Below are positions 23,344 to 31,289 of a DNA stretch of 64,000 nucleotides, piece by piece. The stretch comes from a virus. The notes below the pieces were generated by a model, which did not search any database, was not told the DNA's origin, and worked only from the letters and a program-made list of their open reading frames with translations. The DNA is taken from IMG/VR virus record IMGVR_UViG_3300042691_015370, positions 1-64,000 of that record. The stretch is one strand, 5' to 3'. Position numbers and translations under genes: made by a program. How positions within the stretch are numbered: position 1 is the stretch's first letter; the number at the start of each line of letters is the position of its first letter.

Positions 23344-24283
23344 ATCACTGTTTGACCAGTATTCTCAGCATCTCAAGGATGCTGAGATCCCCGCACTTGG
23401 ATATCTGGCGTGGTATCATGTGCCAGATTCGTCTCAGATCGTCCACAAGGACTTCCTGAAGCTCGTAGAGACATCCGACGCACCTATCAAGACCCCTAAC
23501 GTTCCGAAGGCAGCAGACGTGTTCAGGCGTGCCTGTAACAACGCTAAGATGCTCAAGGTTCGTTCGGATCACAACACCTACTACAACTACACCATGCGTG
23601 ACGCTGGCTATGATGAGGGTTTTGTGTTCCGGCGCATGGTTGAAGAGGAACTCGACAACAAGAACCACAAGCTTGGTTTCCGTGTGCTCGGATTGGTAAC
23701 CTTTGCCAAGAAGGGTGTTTCAGCGGCATACAGTCGAGAGATTGATGCAGATGATCCCGCTGTTGCGTATTGGGATGCTATGAAGGGCAAGGTGGATGAG
23801 TTTCTCTCCACCAAGATGCTTCATCTGCCAGCTATCGCTGTTCGTGAAGCAACTCGCAAGGGTCTGGAGATTCATCTTCTCGGCACCCGTGTGCGGCCCT
23901 CTGGTGGCGTCTACTTTGTCGGCATGGACAAGGGCGACAAGCTTGAGGCTCTTGACTACGTGATCAACCATGTGCCAGAATCCTCTTTCCACATTCTGCC
24001 CCTCGTTGACGATGCTCGTCAGCGTGAGATGCTGAAGCAAGCGTTTGAGGATGAGTCCATCGAAGAGACGACTCGTATGGTTGGTGAGATCACCGATCTA
24101 CTCAAAAGCGACAGCAACATCCCCGCCCCGACATTCCTCGCCTATCAAGAGCGTTACAACTTCCAGAAGCGTAAGCTCAAGGAATACTCAAATCTACTGA
24201 GTGATGCGCTGGACCGTTCACAGAACGCTCTCGACATTTGTAACAAGCAGATTGTTGCACTACTCGACAAGGCATCAGATTGA
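23333..24283 (+). CDS. DUF6744-like protein
   Basis: A 316-residue protein behind GGAAGAAAGAGG, starting MTTKSLFDQYSQHL. N-terminal GYLAWYHVPDSSQI, a middle with VPKAADVFRRACNNA and a helical C-terminal third fit what I recall of the phage family DUF6744, of unknown function. It sits upstream of the recombination genes. The family assignment is from memory. Confidence 0.65.
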   Translation: MTTKSLFDQYSQHLKDAEIPALGYLAWYHVPDSSQIVHKDFLKLVETSDAPIKTPNVPKAADVFRRACNNAKMLKVRSDHNTYYNYTMRDAGYDEGFVFRRMVEEELDNKNHKLGFRVLGLVTFAKKGVSAAYSREIDADDPAVAYWDAMKGKVDEFLSTKMLHLPAIAVREATRKGLEIHLLGTRVRPSGGVYFVGMDKGDKLEALDYVINHVPESSFHILPLVDDARQREMLKQAFEDESIEETTRMVGEITDLLKSDSNIPAPTFLAYQERYNFQKRKLKEYSNLLSDALDRSQNALDICNKQIVALLDKASD

Positions 24284-24489
24284 GTCCTGAAGACGAAACG
24301 CTATTTATCTTGCTTATGGGTTTCGTGATGTGCGAAGATCCAATTATCAAGAGAGACGATTATCCAGTTCTACATGCACTAATGGATCGCATGGCAATTG
24401 CCTATGGCTACATTGACTGGATTGACGCATATCACGCATTGCGGTTTGGGAAGAATGTGTCTATCAGCTTAGAGATGATTGAGAGATGA
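24280..24489 (+). CDS. Hypothetical protein
   Basis: Sixty-nine residues with a TTG start overlapping the previous stop (TTGA). Helical, with hydrophobic segments too short for a membrane protein. The stop overlaps the next ATG. Confidence 0.5.
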   Translation: MSPEDETLFILLMGFVMCEDPIIKRDDYPVLHALMDRMAIAYGYIDWIDAYHALRFGKNVSISLEMIER

Positions 24490-24710
24490 CAAGATACGTC
24501 AAGAATTACTACGACGAAGACGGTGAGTTTATACGCCGTATACTGTTTGACGACTCTGTTGTGCGAGCGAGTGGCAGATTGCCCGGATCGGGTTCCAATG
24601 CCCCCGAGTTTCCTGTTAATATTCGCAAAGCTCTCAGAATGAATAACGTCAAGTCAGTAGAGGTCCATCTTCAGGATGGAACAAGTTACGAAATTACGGT
24701 AATATCATGA
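24486..24710 (+). CDS. Hypothetical protein
   Basis: Seventy-four residues, ATGA-coupled. Basic N-terminal half, GRLPGSGSNAPEFPVNIRKA in the middle, C-terminal beta hairpin. No family recognised. Confidence 0.55.
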   Translation: MTRYVKNYYDEDGEFIRRILFDDSVVRASGRLPGSGSNAPEFPVNIRKALRMNNVKSVEVHLQDGTSYEITVIS

Positions 24711-25003
24711 AGTACCTGCCGATTGAGGATTGCTACGTCGGTTACGTGTACAGGGTATATGCTCGTAATTTCTCATATGCGATCTACACCGGAAATGGCT
24801 TTATCGGCGTAAGAGAGAAATTCGGCAGAGAGTTCCTTTTTACCGAATACCACGTTGACACTGATCCCAACTTCGGTACAGTAAGACCAGTTGGGGCGAT
24901 TCTTGGCGCTAAGGCCCCGTTTATTGAGGAAGAGTTGACGATGGACAACGAGCGCTTGCTGTCATACATGCAAATTGTAGAAAAGCAAGAATGCGAAAAA
25001 TAA
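24707..25003 (+). CDS. Hypothetical protein
   Basis: Ninety-eight residues, ATGA-coupled. Tyr-rich N-terminal beta region (CYVGYVYRVYARNFSYAIYT) resembling a small barrel; C-terminal helix. A 58-base AT-rich gap follows. Confidence 0.6.
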   Translation: MKYLPIEDCYVGYVYRVYARNFSYAIYTGNGFIGVREKFGREFLFTEYHVDTDPNFGTVRPVGAILGAKAPFIEEELTMDNERLLSYMQIVEKQECEK

Positions 25004-25061
25004 ATCCTCAAATTGCCCCCAAAATAATTTCACGATGACCGTTTTTCTATAGGAGCAAAAA

Positions 25062-25544
25062 ATGTCCAAGACTGTGAAAGCAACGAAGTTTAACAGCAAG
25101 GGTCAAGACATTGGTAACATGCTGATCAACATCAATGAGATCGGTCCTGTCACCTACCTGACCATTGAACGAGCCTCTGGTGAGGGAAACTCAACCAAGC
25201 TTTGTGTCCGCACAGAGGATCTGCGCTCTGTATTTGCTGAAGTAGAGCAAACAGTTACAGAGCAACCAATGAGTGAAATAGAGCGTAAGCTTCTGGACAT
25301 TGAGAACAATATCCTTGAAGCACAGGCTCTTGACAATAGGTACCAGCAGGCAAGGTTCCTGATGGAGACGTTCCATAAGTACCGTAACATCAGGAATGAC
25401 TACAAGAATGGTCATTGTGTTCTGTCTGATGATGAGGTTGAACGACTCAAGCAGGCTGGCACAGGGATGTTAAAGATGCTTGACGTGATTGACGCCGATC
25501 AAATTGTCGAAGATGATTTGACGAGCATAAACCAGAGCGGCTAA
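25062..25544 (+). CDS. Hypothetical protein with coiled segment
   Basis: A 160-residue protein behind TAGGAGCAAAAA. Residues 1-60 are a beta domain (KATKFNSKGQDIGNMLININ); residues 70-150 are helical and coiled-coil-like. It lies before the RuvB-like gene with a small CTTTC/GAAAG hairpin between. Function unknown. Confidence 0.65.
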   Translation: MSKTVKATKFNSKGQDIGNMLININEIGPVTYLTIERASGEGNSTKLCVRTEDLRSVFAEVEQTVTEQPMSEIERKLLDIENNILEAQALDNRYQQARFLMETFHKYRNIRNDYKNGHCVLSDDEVERLKQAGTGMLKMLDVIDADQIVEDDLTSINQSG

Positions 25545-25591
25545 ACTTTCTCGCAAGAAAGCAATACCCCTAACCCAAGGAAGAAACATAC

Positions 25592-26482
25592 ATGGCAGAT
25601 GCATCTGCACTTAGACCACAAGATTGGGATGACTATATCGGGCAGGAGACACTCAAGAAGCGTCTGAAGATTTCTATCAACGGTGCGCTCAGTCGTCAGA
25701 CGTACCTAGATCCAGTGCTACTTGTTGCACCACCCGGATACGGCAAGACATCCCTTGCCAAGCTCATTGCAGACGAACTCATGGAAGACTTCCATGCGTA
25801 TGTCATGCCACTCAAGCCCAAGGCTTTGCAGAAGGCAATTCTGGAGAACAAGGGAGTCATCTTCTTGGACGAGCTTCATCGTCTACCGAAGAAGGATCAG
25901 GAGATCCTCCTGTACCCGCTTGAGGACAAAGAGATCCACTTCGATGACGGCAAGGTCTTCAAGCTAGAAGAGCCACCCACATTCGTTGGTGCTACTACTG
26001 AGCTACGTGATCTCATTGAGCCGCTACGTGATCGTTTTACTCACAAGCCAAAGTTTGATCTGTACACAGATCAGGAGATGGCCCGTATCGTAAGGCAGAT
26101 GGCTCGTGGCGTTGGTATCAGGAACCTGTCCGACGAAGACGCTCTAGCTCTCGGCAAGGCATCGGCTGGCGTACCTCGTCAGGCTAGGACGCTGGTGCAG
26201 ATGGCTCGTGACCTAGGTACCACCAATCCCAACCGTGTACTCAGCGCTGCTGGTATCACACCGGATGGTTTGACTGAGGATCACGTAGACTACGTGCTAG
26301 CTCTGGACAAGCTCGGACACATCGCTGGTGTTGACGTTCTTGCTAACTACACTGGTCAGCCCAAGGATGTCATCGTGAAGCTGGAGAAGCTCTTGCTTCG
26401 CAAGGGCATGATCGACTACTCTCAGAAGGGTCGAGTTCTCACCACCAAGGGCTACAAGATTGCCAAGTCCATTGATCAGTAA
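25592..26482 (+). CDS. ruvB: RuvB-like Holliday-junction branch-migration ATPase
   Basis: A 296-residue AAA+ protein with RuvB order of motifs: RPQDWDDYIGQ at the N terminus, Walker A APPGYGKTS (46-54), Walker B VIFLDELHR (89-97), sensor 1 GATTE (133-137), the arginine-finger region LRDRF (145-149), then the RuvB lid GVPRQARTL and a C-terminal winged helix. RuvB hexamers drive branch migration at Holliday junctions. No RuvA or RuvC gene is visible, so it may use host RuvA or act alone. Slightly shorter than bacterial RuvB. Directly followed by an HNH gene (TAATG overlap). Confidence 0.9.
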   Translation: MADASALRPQDWDDYIGQETLKKRLKISINGALSRQTYLDPVLLVAPPGYGKTSLAKLIADELMEDFHAYVMPLKPKALQKAILENKGVIFLDELHRLPKKDQEILLYPLEDKEIHFDDGKVFKLEEPPTFVGATTELRDLIEPLRDRFTHKPKFDLYTDQEMARIVRQMARGVGIRNLSDEDALALGKASAGVPRQARTLVQMARDLGTTNPNRVLSAAGITPDGLTEDHVDYVLALDKLGHIAGVDVLANYTGQPKDVIVKLEKLLLRKGMIDYSQKGRVLTTKGYKIAKSIDQ

Positions 26483-26763
26483 TGAAGAAGAGCTATGAAG
26501 TTATCGGAAAGAGGACAAGGCGTAGGTTAAAGGCGTTACAAAAGAGAGATGGTTTGCGTTGCTATATCTGTAACAAGATACTGCAAGACGTCAACACACT
26601 CTACACAAGACCTATACCAACACCCAAAGATTTCCCCACAATAGAACACATCATCCCTCGCTCTCGTGGCGGGCCGAGGTGTTCAATACATAACCAAAAG
26701 ATCGCCTGCTCATCATGTAATAACGAGAAGGCAGACTCTTTACCAGAAGAAAGAAGGAAGTAA
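26482..26763 (+). CDS. HNH endonuclease
   Basis: A 93-residue protein: basic N terminus (KRTRRRLKALQKRD), CYIC zinc half-site, EHIIPRSRGG as the first HNH strand with catalytic His, then KIACSSCNNEKAD as the Asn-containing helix and second zinc pair. Because it is coupled to the RuvB gene, it could be a junction or end-processing nuclease of this repair cluster rather than a homing enzyme (inference). Confidence 0.85.
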   Translation: MKKSYEVIGKRTRRRLKALQKRDGLRCYICNKILQDVNTLYTRPIPTPKDFPTIEHIIPRSRGGPRCSIHNQKIACSSCNNEKADSLPEERRK

Positions 26764-26765
26764 GT

Positions 26766-27560
26766 ATGGCACGACGTGCATATGTTGGCGACTTTACATT
26801 TCGCCTAGGCCCAATCACTACTCGTGGTAAGCTGATGTCTATCCGCAAGGATACCGAGACAAAGCTGCACCTCATGACTCCCGAGGGTCTGCCGGTGAAC
26901 ATCGTCTACCGGGACGCCAACGAGAAGATCTGGACCAAGCCCGAGCTTGGTCGAGGCAAGGAAGATGAAGACGGTAACCTTATCCCCGTAGATTTGACGG
27001 CGGTCGAGGAAGCCAAGAAGTCAGCGCTCGTGGCTAACGTCATTGATCTGAACGTTCATCCTCGTGAGGATGTTGATGACTTCTTGTTCCCCGACAAGTC
27101 CAACGCCTACGTGTTCCTGCCAGTTATCCGTAACTCGTCCAACAAGGTCATTGATGACCCGGTGAATGACAAGTGGTATGAGGTTCTCAACAACCTCGTG
27201 CGTGATCCTAAGCTTGCTTTTATCGGTCGCTGCAACCTGAGCGGTCACGAGGGCATGTTCCGACTGTCCATCTACCGTGGTCACGTTGTACTTCAGAAGC
27301 AGTTGTTTCCTGAGGAAGTGAACGAGTTCGAAGTCATCAGTCCCAAGATTTCTCGGGTCGAGAAGGCTAAGGTCGCTAAGCTGGCCGAGGCTCTCGTCAA
27401 GCCCTTCAATCCTGAGGACTACCCGAACGAGATCACCCAGCGTGTTGCCGAGGCAACGTCCGCTGACTTTGATCCCGCCAAGCTCAAGGCACGCATTGAC
27501 GCCGACCGTGAGGTTGATGTAACCTCCGCTCTCGACGCTGCGCTGGCCGAGTTTGTGTAA
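26766..27560 (+). CDS. ku: Ku-like DNA end-binding protein
   Basis: A 264-residue protein, the size of bacterial Ku. N terminus MARRAYVGDFTFRLGPITTR parallels the Ku beta-barrel start; PREDVDDFLFPDKSNAYVFL matches the region before the bridge; YEVLNNLVRDPKLAFIGRCN and the following strands match the conserved Ku core; the C-terminal FNPEDYPNEI echoes F-D-P-x-x-Y of bacterial Ku. Ku rings thread onto double-stranded ends and recruit ligase. Phage Ku is known from mycobacteriophages Omega and Corndog. A DNA ligase gene lies 2.6 kb downstream on the same strand. Confidence 0.78.
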   Translation: MARRAYVGDFTFRLGPITTRGKLMSIRKDTETKLHLMTPEGLPVNIVYRDANEKIWTKPELGRGKEDEDGNLIPVDLTAVEEAKKSALVANVIDLNVHPREDVDDFLFPDKSNAYVFLPVIRNSSNKVIDDPVNDKWYEVLNNLVRDPKLAFIGRCNLSGHEGMFRLSIYRGHVVLQKQLFPEEVNEFEVISPKISRVEKAKVAKLAEALVKPFNPEDYPNEITQRVAEATSADFDPAKLKARIDADREVDVTSALDAALAEFV

Positions 27561-27567
27561 TTGATCT

Positions 27568-27643
27568 GTGGTGGAGGTGTACTATGGCCGTAAGGCATAG
27601 TGCGCCGTAATAGGTTGGGCGGCGTGTAGGGCACCTCCACCAC
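27568..27643 (+). ncRNA. Three-way-junction-like structured RNA
   Basis: A perfect 12-bp closing stem (GTGGTGGAGGTG with CACCTCCACCAC) surrounds two inner stems: ACTATG/CATAGT (27581-27586 with 27596-27601) and CGCC/GGCG. It fills the gap between the Ku-like and WhiB genes. No U-run follows, so it is more likely a leader element or small RNA than a terminator. Architecture resembles the element at 14112-14183. Confidence 0.6.
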
Positions 27644-27655
27644 ACTCACTTTATT

Positions 27656-27991
27656 ATGATTACACCAAGAGCGCACAACACTGCTGGCAGACAGTCAGGC
27701 AGCGATGGCGGGCTAGGTCACGTCTACACCGTCTATGACGGTGCCCAAGGCATTCATTCACACTGCCCTCCGTGGATGGACTACGCAGCATGTGGCGACA
27801 CTGACGTGGACATGACCAAAGATCCGCCGAACGCTCAACAGCGAGCCGTCTGCGAGTCCTGTCCTGTGCTAGAGTCCTGCCGAGCAGAACTCTTCAGAGA
27901 TCTACCCAAACACATTGTTGGAACGTGGGCTGGCATTGCTAGCAATGAGTGGGTAACAATACGCAAGCAATACATCAGCGATGTAGCCTGA
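27656..27991 (+). CDS. WhiB-family iron-sulfur regulator 1
   Basis: A 111-residue protein with the four cluster cysteines of WhiB proteins: C46 (YAACGDTD), C66 and C69 (CESC), C75, then GTWAG (89-93) in place of the usual G-[VI]-W-G-G turn and a basic C-terminal tail. WhiB proteins bind a 4Fe-4S cluster and the sigma-A region 4 of the host RNA polymerase; phage members such as WhiB of TM4 repress host WhiB genes. The ATG lacks a ribosome binding site and follows the structured RNA by 12 bases. Confidence 0.88.
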   Translation: MITPRAHNTAGRQSGSDGGLGHVYTVYDGAQGIHSHCPPWMDYAACGDTDVDMTKDPPNAQQRAVCESCPVLESCRAELFRDLPKHIVGTWAGIASNEWVTIRKQYISDVA

Positions 27992-28000
27992 GGGAGTGAT

Positions 28001-28228
28001 ATGGGTATCGGTGGACACATGCTTGGCGCAAAAAAGCTGAAGCAACTTTCAACCCGTAGCACCTTACCACTTAACCGTGCATGCCATCGCAACGGATATT
28101 GCGAAGGCGTGGTATGGACAGAAGAAAGTTGCATACATTATTCGATTGATTTCAAAACCGGAGAGCATGTCATCATTGAGAATCCAATGCACTGGTACAC
28201 ATGCCACCCCAAAAATAGGAGTGTTTAA
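28001..28228 (+). CDS. Hypothetical Cys/His protein
   Basis: Seventy-five residues behind GAGGGAG. RACHRNGYCEGVVW and further Cys/His (ESCIHYS, WYTCHPKN) may form a zinc site. Coupled (TAATG) to the NusG gene, so it may act with it. Confidence 0.6.
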   Translation: MGIGGHMLGAKKLKQLSTRSTLPLNRACHRNGYCEGVVWTEESCIHYSIDFKTGEHVIIENPMHWYTCHPKNRSV

Positions 28229-28803
28229 TGACAAACCCATATGATTTGCCCGGTAAGTGGTACGTACTGAACACCAAGGCAAACCACGAGAACAAGGTGA
28301 AGCAAGCCATTGAGACTCGTGCAAAGTCCATGATGGTTGATGATCGTATCTATGATATCCACATCCCGGTACATGACGTAACTGAGATCAAGAAGGGCAA
28401 GAAGCAGACCGTTGAGAAGAAGACTTTTCCGGGTTACTTGCTTGTCCGATGCGACCTAAACGATGAGTGCTACGGCGTACTGCGACATACTCCCGGCGTC
28501 ACAGGCTTCCTAGGTGGTAGCGATGTGCGTTCGGATCGTGTTGAGGATAAGGCTACTCCACTTACTCGACGTGAGGTAGAGCGCTTCGTGGTCTTCGACA
28601 AGGATGATGTAGACATTGCTGCCCCAGCAGTGATCGACTTTGAGCTTGACGAACTAGTGACCATCAACGAGGGTCCGTTCTCAGGCTTCAATGGTCAGGT
28701 GATTGACATCAATGCTGATCAGTTGACGCTCAAGGTGCTGGTCAATATCTTCGGTCGTGAGACTCCTGTTGAGATTGGATTTGGCAAGGTCACAAAGACA
28801 TGA
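28228..28803 (+). CDS. nusG: NusG-like transcription factor
   Basis: A 191-residue protein with both NusG domains. The NGN domain holds KWYVLNTKANHENKVKQAIE and the FPGYLLV strand (67-73) that contacts the RNA polymerase clamp; HTPGVTGFLGG follows as in bacterial NusG. The KOW domain is residues 141-191 (DELVTINEGPFSGFNGQVID). NusG suppresses pausing and couples polymerase to ribosome, Rho or antitermination complexes. A phage copy could reprogram termination on its own terminator-rich genome (inference). Confidence 0.9.
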   Translation: MTNPYDLPGKWYVLNTKANHENKVKQAIETRAKSMMVDDRIYDIHIPVHDVTEIKKGKKQTVEKKTFPGYLLVRCDLNDECYGVLRHTPGVTGFLGGSDVRSDRVEDKATPLTRREVERFVVFDKDDVDIAAPAVIDFELDELVTINEGPFSGFNGQVIDINADQLTLKVLVNIFGRETPVEIGFGKVTKT

Positions 28804-29021
28804 GCCACTACGAGATCCGTCAGTTCACCTTTGAACACAAGGGTGGCGTCTACGAAAACGTCAAGATAGGTGCTGGGCGACGTGTGACCAAGAGAATTGT
28901 CCCACCCGCTGGCGAAGCCTATGCATTCAAGGTGGACACTTGGGACACAATGGTTGAGATCACCGTGTCACCGACTGGCAGATCCGTGCAAGTGTTTGTG
29001 AATGGCAAGAAGGTAGCATGA
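28800..29021 (+). CDS. Hypothetical beta protein
   Basis: Seventy-three residues, ATGA-coupled to nusG. Alternating strands throughout (SHYEIRQFTFEHKGGVYENV), basic; a small barrel able to bind RNA or polymerase is conceivable but unsupported. Confidence 0.6.
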   Translation: MSHYEIRQFTFEHKGGVYENVKIGAGRRVTKRIVPPAGEAYAFKVDTWDTMVEITVSPTGRSVQVFVNGKKVA

Positions 29022-29305
29022 AGCCAGTTACGACCAACCGCAGAGCAACCGGACTCATCGAAGCTATCTGTGAACATGGTGTTGGACACCCTGTGTACGG
29101 ATCAGTGGATTGGCTCATCAAGGTGTCGGGTGATGACACTTTTGGAATACATGCGTGTGATGGATGCTGCAAAGATAACGAGTGGCAAATTGATACACTA
29201 AAGGCAAGTGTCAGAAGAGCCAACGAAATTATCTACCAACAAAAAGAAACGTTGATGCGTGTGAAGACGATGAAGGAGTTCTTTGATGACAGACCCAATG
29301 GATGA
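29018..29305 (+). CDS. Hypothetical protein
   Basis: Ninety-five residues. N-terminal GLIEAICEHGVGHPVYGSVD with CDGCCKDNEW and a C-terminal coiled-coil helix. The Cys/His-rich middle suggests metal binding. Confidence 0.6.
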   Translation: MKPVTTNRRATGLIEAICEHGVGHPVYGSVDWLIKVSGDDTFGIHACDGCCKDNEWQIDTLKASVRRANEIIYQQKETLMRVKTMKEFFDDRPNG

Positions 29306-29594
29306 TCTAGTACGACTGCGAGACGCTATTGATCGTCTTGCTAAGGATCTACACCTGAAGCGTGAGTCTTGGGGTGTGGTTCCAGCAGAGAAAGACTCGC
29401 CCGATCATGTCGTGGTCACCTTTAGTATTGACCCTGACATCGTTTTGTCAGAGCGTGAGCGTGAGCAGAAGAAGTTCGACGCAGCGTTTGAGCAGATTGT
29501 CACAGGTCCAGTTGAGGACCCCACGATGAAAGCGCTCCGAGAAAAAGCTAACAAGATGTGGGAAGAAGATGAAGACAATTGGGATGACCTATGA
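29286..29594 (+). CDS. Hypothetical charged helical protein
   Basis: A 102-residue protein behind AAGGAGTT, starting MTDPMDDLVRLRDAIDRLAK. Long charged helices; ends in EDEDNWDDL. A TTG three bases earlier is possible. Unknown role. Confidence 0.6.
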   Translation: MTDPMDDLVRLRDAIDRLAKDLHLKRESWGVVPAEKDSPDHVVVTFSIDPDIVLSEREREQKKFDAAFEQIVTGPVEDPTMKALREKANKMWEEDEDNWDDL

Positions 29595-29809
29595 GTGATG
29601 TGCAGGAAATGGTAGATACTTCGAACTCATTACTGGATCAATGGTTTCATATGCGTGCAACCATGCCAGTCGATGTGTTCAACCTCTACCTTGCTCTGTC
29701 GCTAAGTAAGATGAGCACCTTGGATGCCAAGGCAGCACTAGCAACTCTTGTCGTTCGGGCCACTGACATGCAGCCGATAGAGACGAATGATACGAGCACA
29801 ACAAACTGA
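29591..29809 (+). CDS. Hypothetical helical protein
   Basis: Seventy-two residues, ATGA-coupled, helical hairpin pattern (VDTSNSLLDQWFHMRATM). No family recognised. Confidence 0.6.
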   Translation: MSDVQEMVDTSNSLLDQWFHMRATMPVDVFNLYLALSLSKMSTLDAKAALATLVVRATDMQPIETNDTSTTN

Positions 29810-29927
29810 AACAAAGTGCCCAGATTGTGAGGGTGGACGCAACAGCCCACGCTTACTTCAGGGCCGGAACGGACCGGACTATTGCCATAACCCGTTCCAC
29901 TATGGAGATGATGATGGTAGAAACTAA
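29787..29927 (+). CDS. 46-residue zinc-knuckle protein
   Basis: MIRAQQTETKCPDCEGGRNS with YCHNPFHYG further on gives a C-x2-C...C-H-x3-H site. It overlaps both neighbours by more than 10 bases, so translation is likely but not proven. Confidence 0.5.
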   Translation: MIRAQQTETKCPDCEGGRNSPRLLQGRNGPDYCHNPFHYGDDDGRN

Positions 29928-30192
29928 GCGTTGCGGTAAGTGCGATGAGATCAGACCCTTGGAGGATTTCCGCAAGGACTACAGAGCCAAGGACAGAGAT
30001 CCCGAAAAGCGTAGAAGTCAGTGCAGGGGATGCGAAGCCCGCTACCGTAAGCTGAAGCGTGATCAGGAGAATGCAAAGAAGGAGCTTGCCAAGAAGGAGT
30101 TCACCCCGCAAGCACCTATCCTTGGCATCAAGGTACCGATGAGTGAGCTTGAGTATCAGCGTCGTCTACGAGCAGCCGAGAACATGAGATGA
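29914..30192 (+). CDS. Zinc-finger protein, basic
   Basis: Ninety-two residues. CGKCDEIRPLEDFRKD and QCRGCEARYRKLKRD form a four-Cys zinc finger of the kind found in phage endonuclease-associated proteins, followed by a long Lys-rich helix. The first of several ATGs (29902) is an alternative start. Probably binds nucleic acid; directly coupled to the ligase gene. Confidence 0.65.
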   Translation: MVETKRCGKCDEIRPLEDFRKDYRAKDRDPEKRRSQCRGCEARYRKLKRDQENAKKELAKKEFTPQAPILGIKVPMSELEYQRRLRAAENMR

Positions 30193-30977
30193 TTGACGTT
30201 CAGCGTCCAACAGAGATTCGTGAGAGTGAACTCCAAGCCTATCTACATAATGATACTTTTGCTCTCTCGCAGAAGATGGATGGGCACAGAATGATTGTCA
30301 AAACTGGCCCAATTAGGTGTTACACACGACAAGGTTTGGAGCGAGATGTTCCAGCCTCCGTCGCCTCCGCTCTGGCCGGAATCGACACCGAGTGGATCTT
30401 CGACGGCGAAATCCTTGACAACACTTACCACTGTTTCGATATACTCAAGACTTCCAAGGGCGACATCCGAAAGTGGGACTGGAGCCAGCGACAAGCGATT
30501 CTTCAAGCCGCCCTTTCGAAGCGTGAAGGTATCTATGTGGTACAGCAAGTGTACGGTACGCAAGACAAGACAGCATTCTTTGAGAAGTGCGTGAACGCAT
30601 CTGTCGAGGGGGTTGTGTTCGTCAAGATGGACTCACCTTACCGAGATGGCAAGGGACGTAACAGTCTGAAGTACAAGCTTGTCAAGGATGTTGATTGCGT
30701 AGTCACGGACAGGGGGATTGACGGCAAGGACAATCTGGAACTATCAGTGTTCAGGGATGGTCAACCCTTTGTTGTCGGCAAGGTATCTGCACTCACCGGA
30801 GATGGCCCCAAGGTCAATGTCGGTGATGTGGTAACAGTCAGTGCCCTGTACGCAACACCTACAGGGAAGCTATATCTTCCAGTGAAACCAAAGATCAGAA
30901 CCGACAAGTCTCCACACGAGTGTGACTATGCACAAATCGAAGTCATACAAACCAACAAGACAATCATCGAACCGTAA
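30189..30977 (+). CDS. lig: ATP-dependent DNA ligase
   Basis: A 262-residue minimal ligase. Motif I KMDGHR has the adenylated Lys29; FDGEI (71-75) is motif III; EGVVFVK (140-146) motif IV; LKYKLVK (160-166) motif V; the C-terminal 90 residues form the OB-fold domain with KPKIRTDKSPHE. It seals nicks in double-stranded DNA with ATP. No polymerase or nuclease domain of bacterial LigD is attached. With the Ku-like protein it could make a two-part end-joining system. Confidence 0.92.
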   Translation: MIDVQRPTEIRESELQAYLHNDTFALSQKMDGHRMIVKTGPIRCYTRQGLERDVPASVASALAGIDTEWIFDGEILDNTYHCFDILKTSKGDIRKWDWSQRQAILQAALSKREGIYVVQQVYGTQDKTAFFEKCVNASVEGVVFVKMDSPYRDGKGRNSLKYKLVKDVDCVVTDRGIDGKDNLELSVFRDGQPFVVGKVSALTGDGPKVNVGDVVTVSALYATPTGKLYLPVKPKIRTDKSPHECDYAQIEVIQTNKTIIEP

Positions 30978-31008
30978 GTACGAACGTAAGTTACAAGAGA
31001 GGCGTAGA

Positions 31009-31281
31009 ATGGATCAGGAATCATCGCAAGATGAGAAGCAGAAGCTTATCAAAGAGGTTGAGAAGCTGCGTCAGGAACTAGAGCACGAGATTGTTCTTGA
31101 AAGTTGGGACGACTGCAACGAGATCGTAGGCGCACTTGAAGCCTTCGGAATCCAGTCAGTGATCTGCAAGACCAAGGTGCCAAGCACACAGATTGACAAG
31201 GACTTTGATATCCTACCTGCTGTTGCTGTACCATCTACATTCTTTGACGATTACAAGAAACTACTCACCAAGCTTATCTAA
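31009..31281 (+). CDS. Hypothetical coiled-coil protein
   Basis: Ninety residues starting MDQESSQDEKQK behind GAGAGG. A coiled-coil helix (KLIKEVEKLRQELEHEIVLE) then an alpha/beta part. An ATG at 30928 would add a basic N terminus but overlaps the ligase by 50 bases. Eight bases before the MoxR gene, so perhaps a partner. Confidence 0.6.
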   Translation: MDQESSQDEKQKLIKEVEKLRQELEHEIVLESWDDCNEIVGALEAFGIQSVICKTKVPSTQIDKDFDILPAVAVPSTFFDDYKKLLTKLI

Positions 31282-31289
31282 GGAGACAA

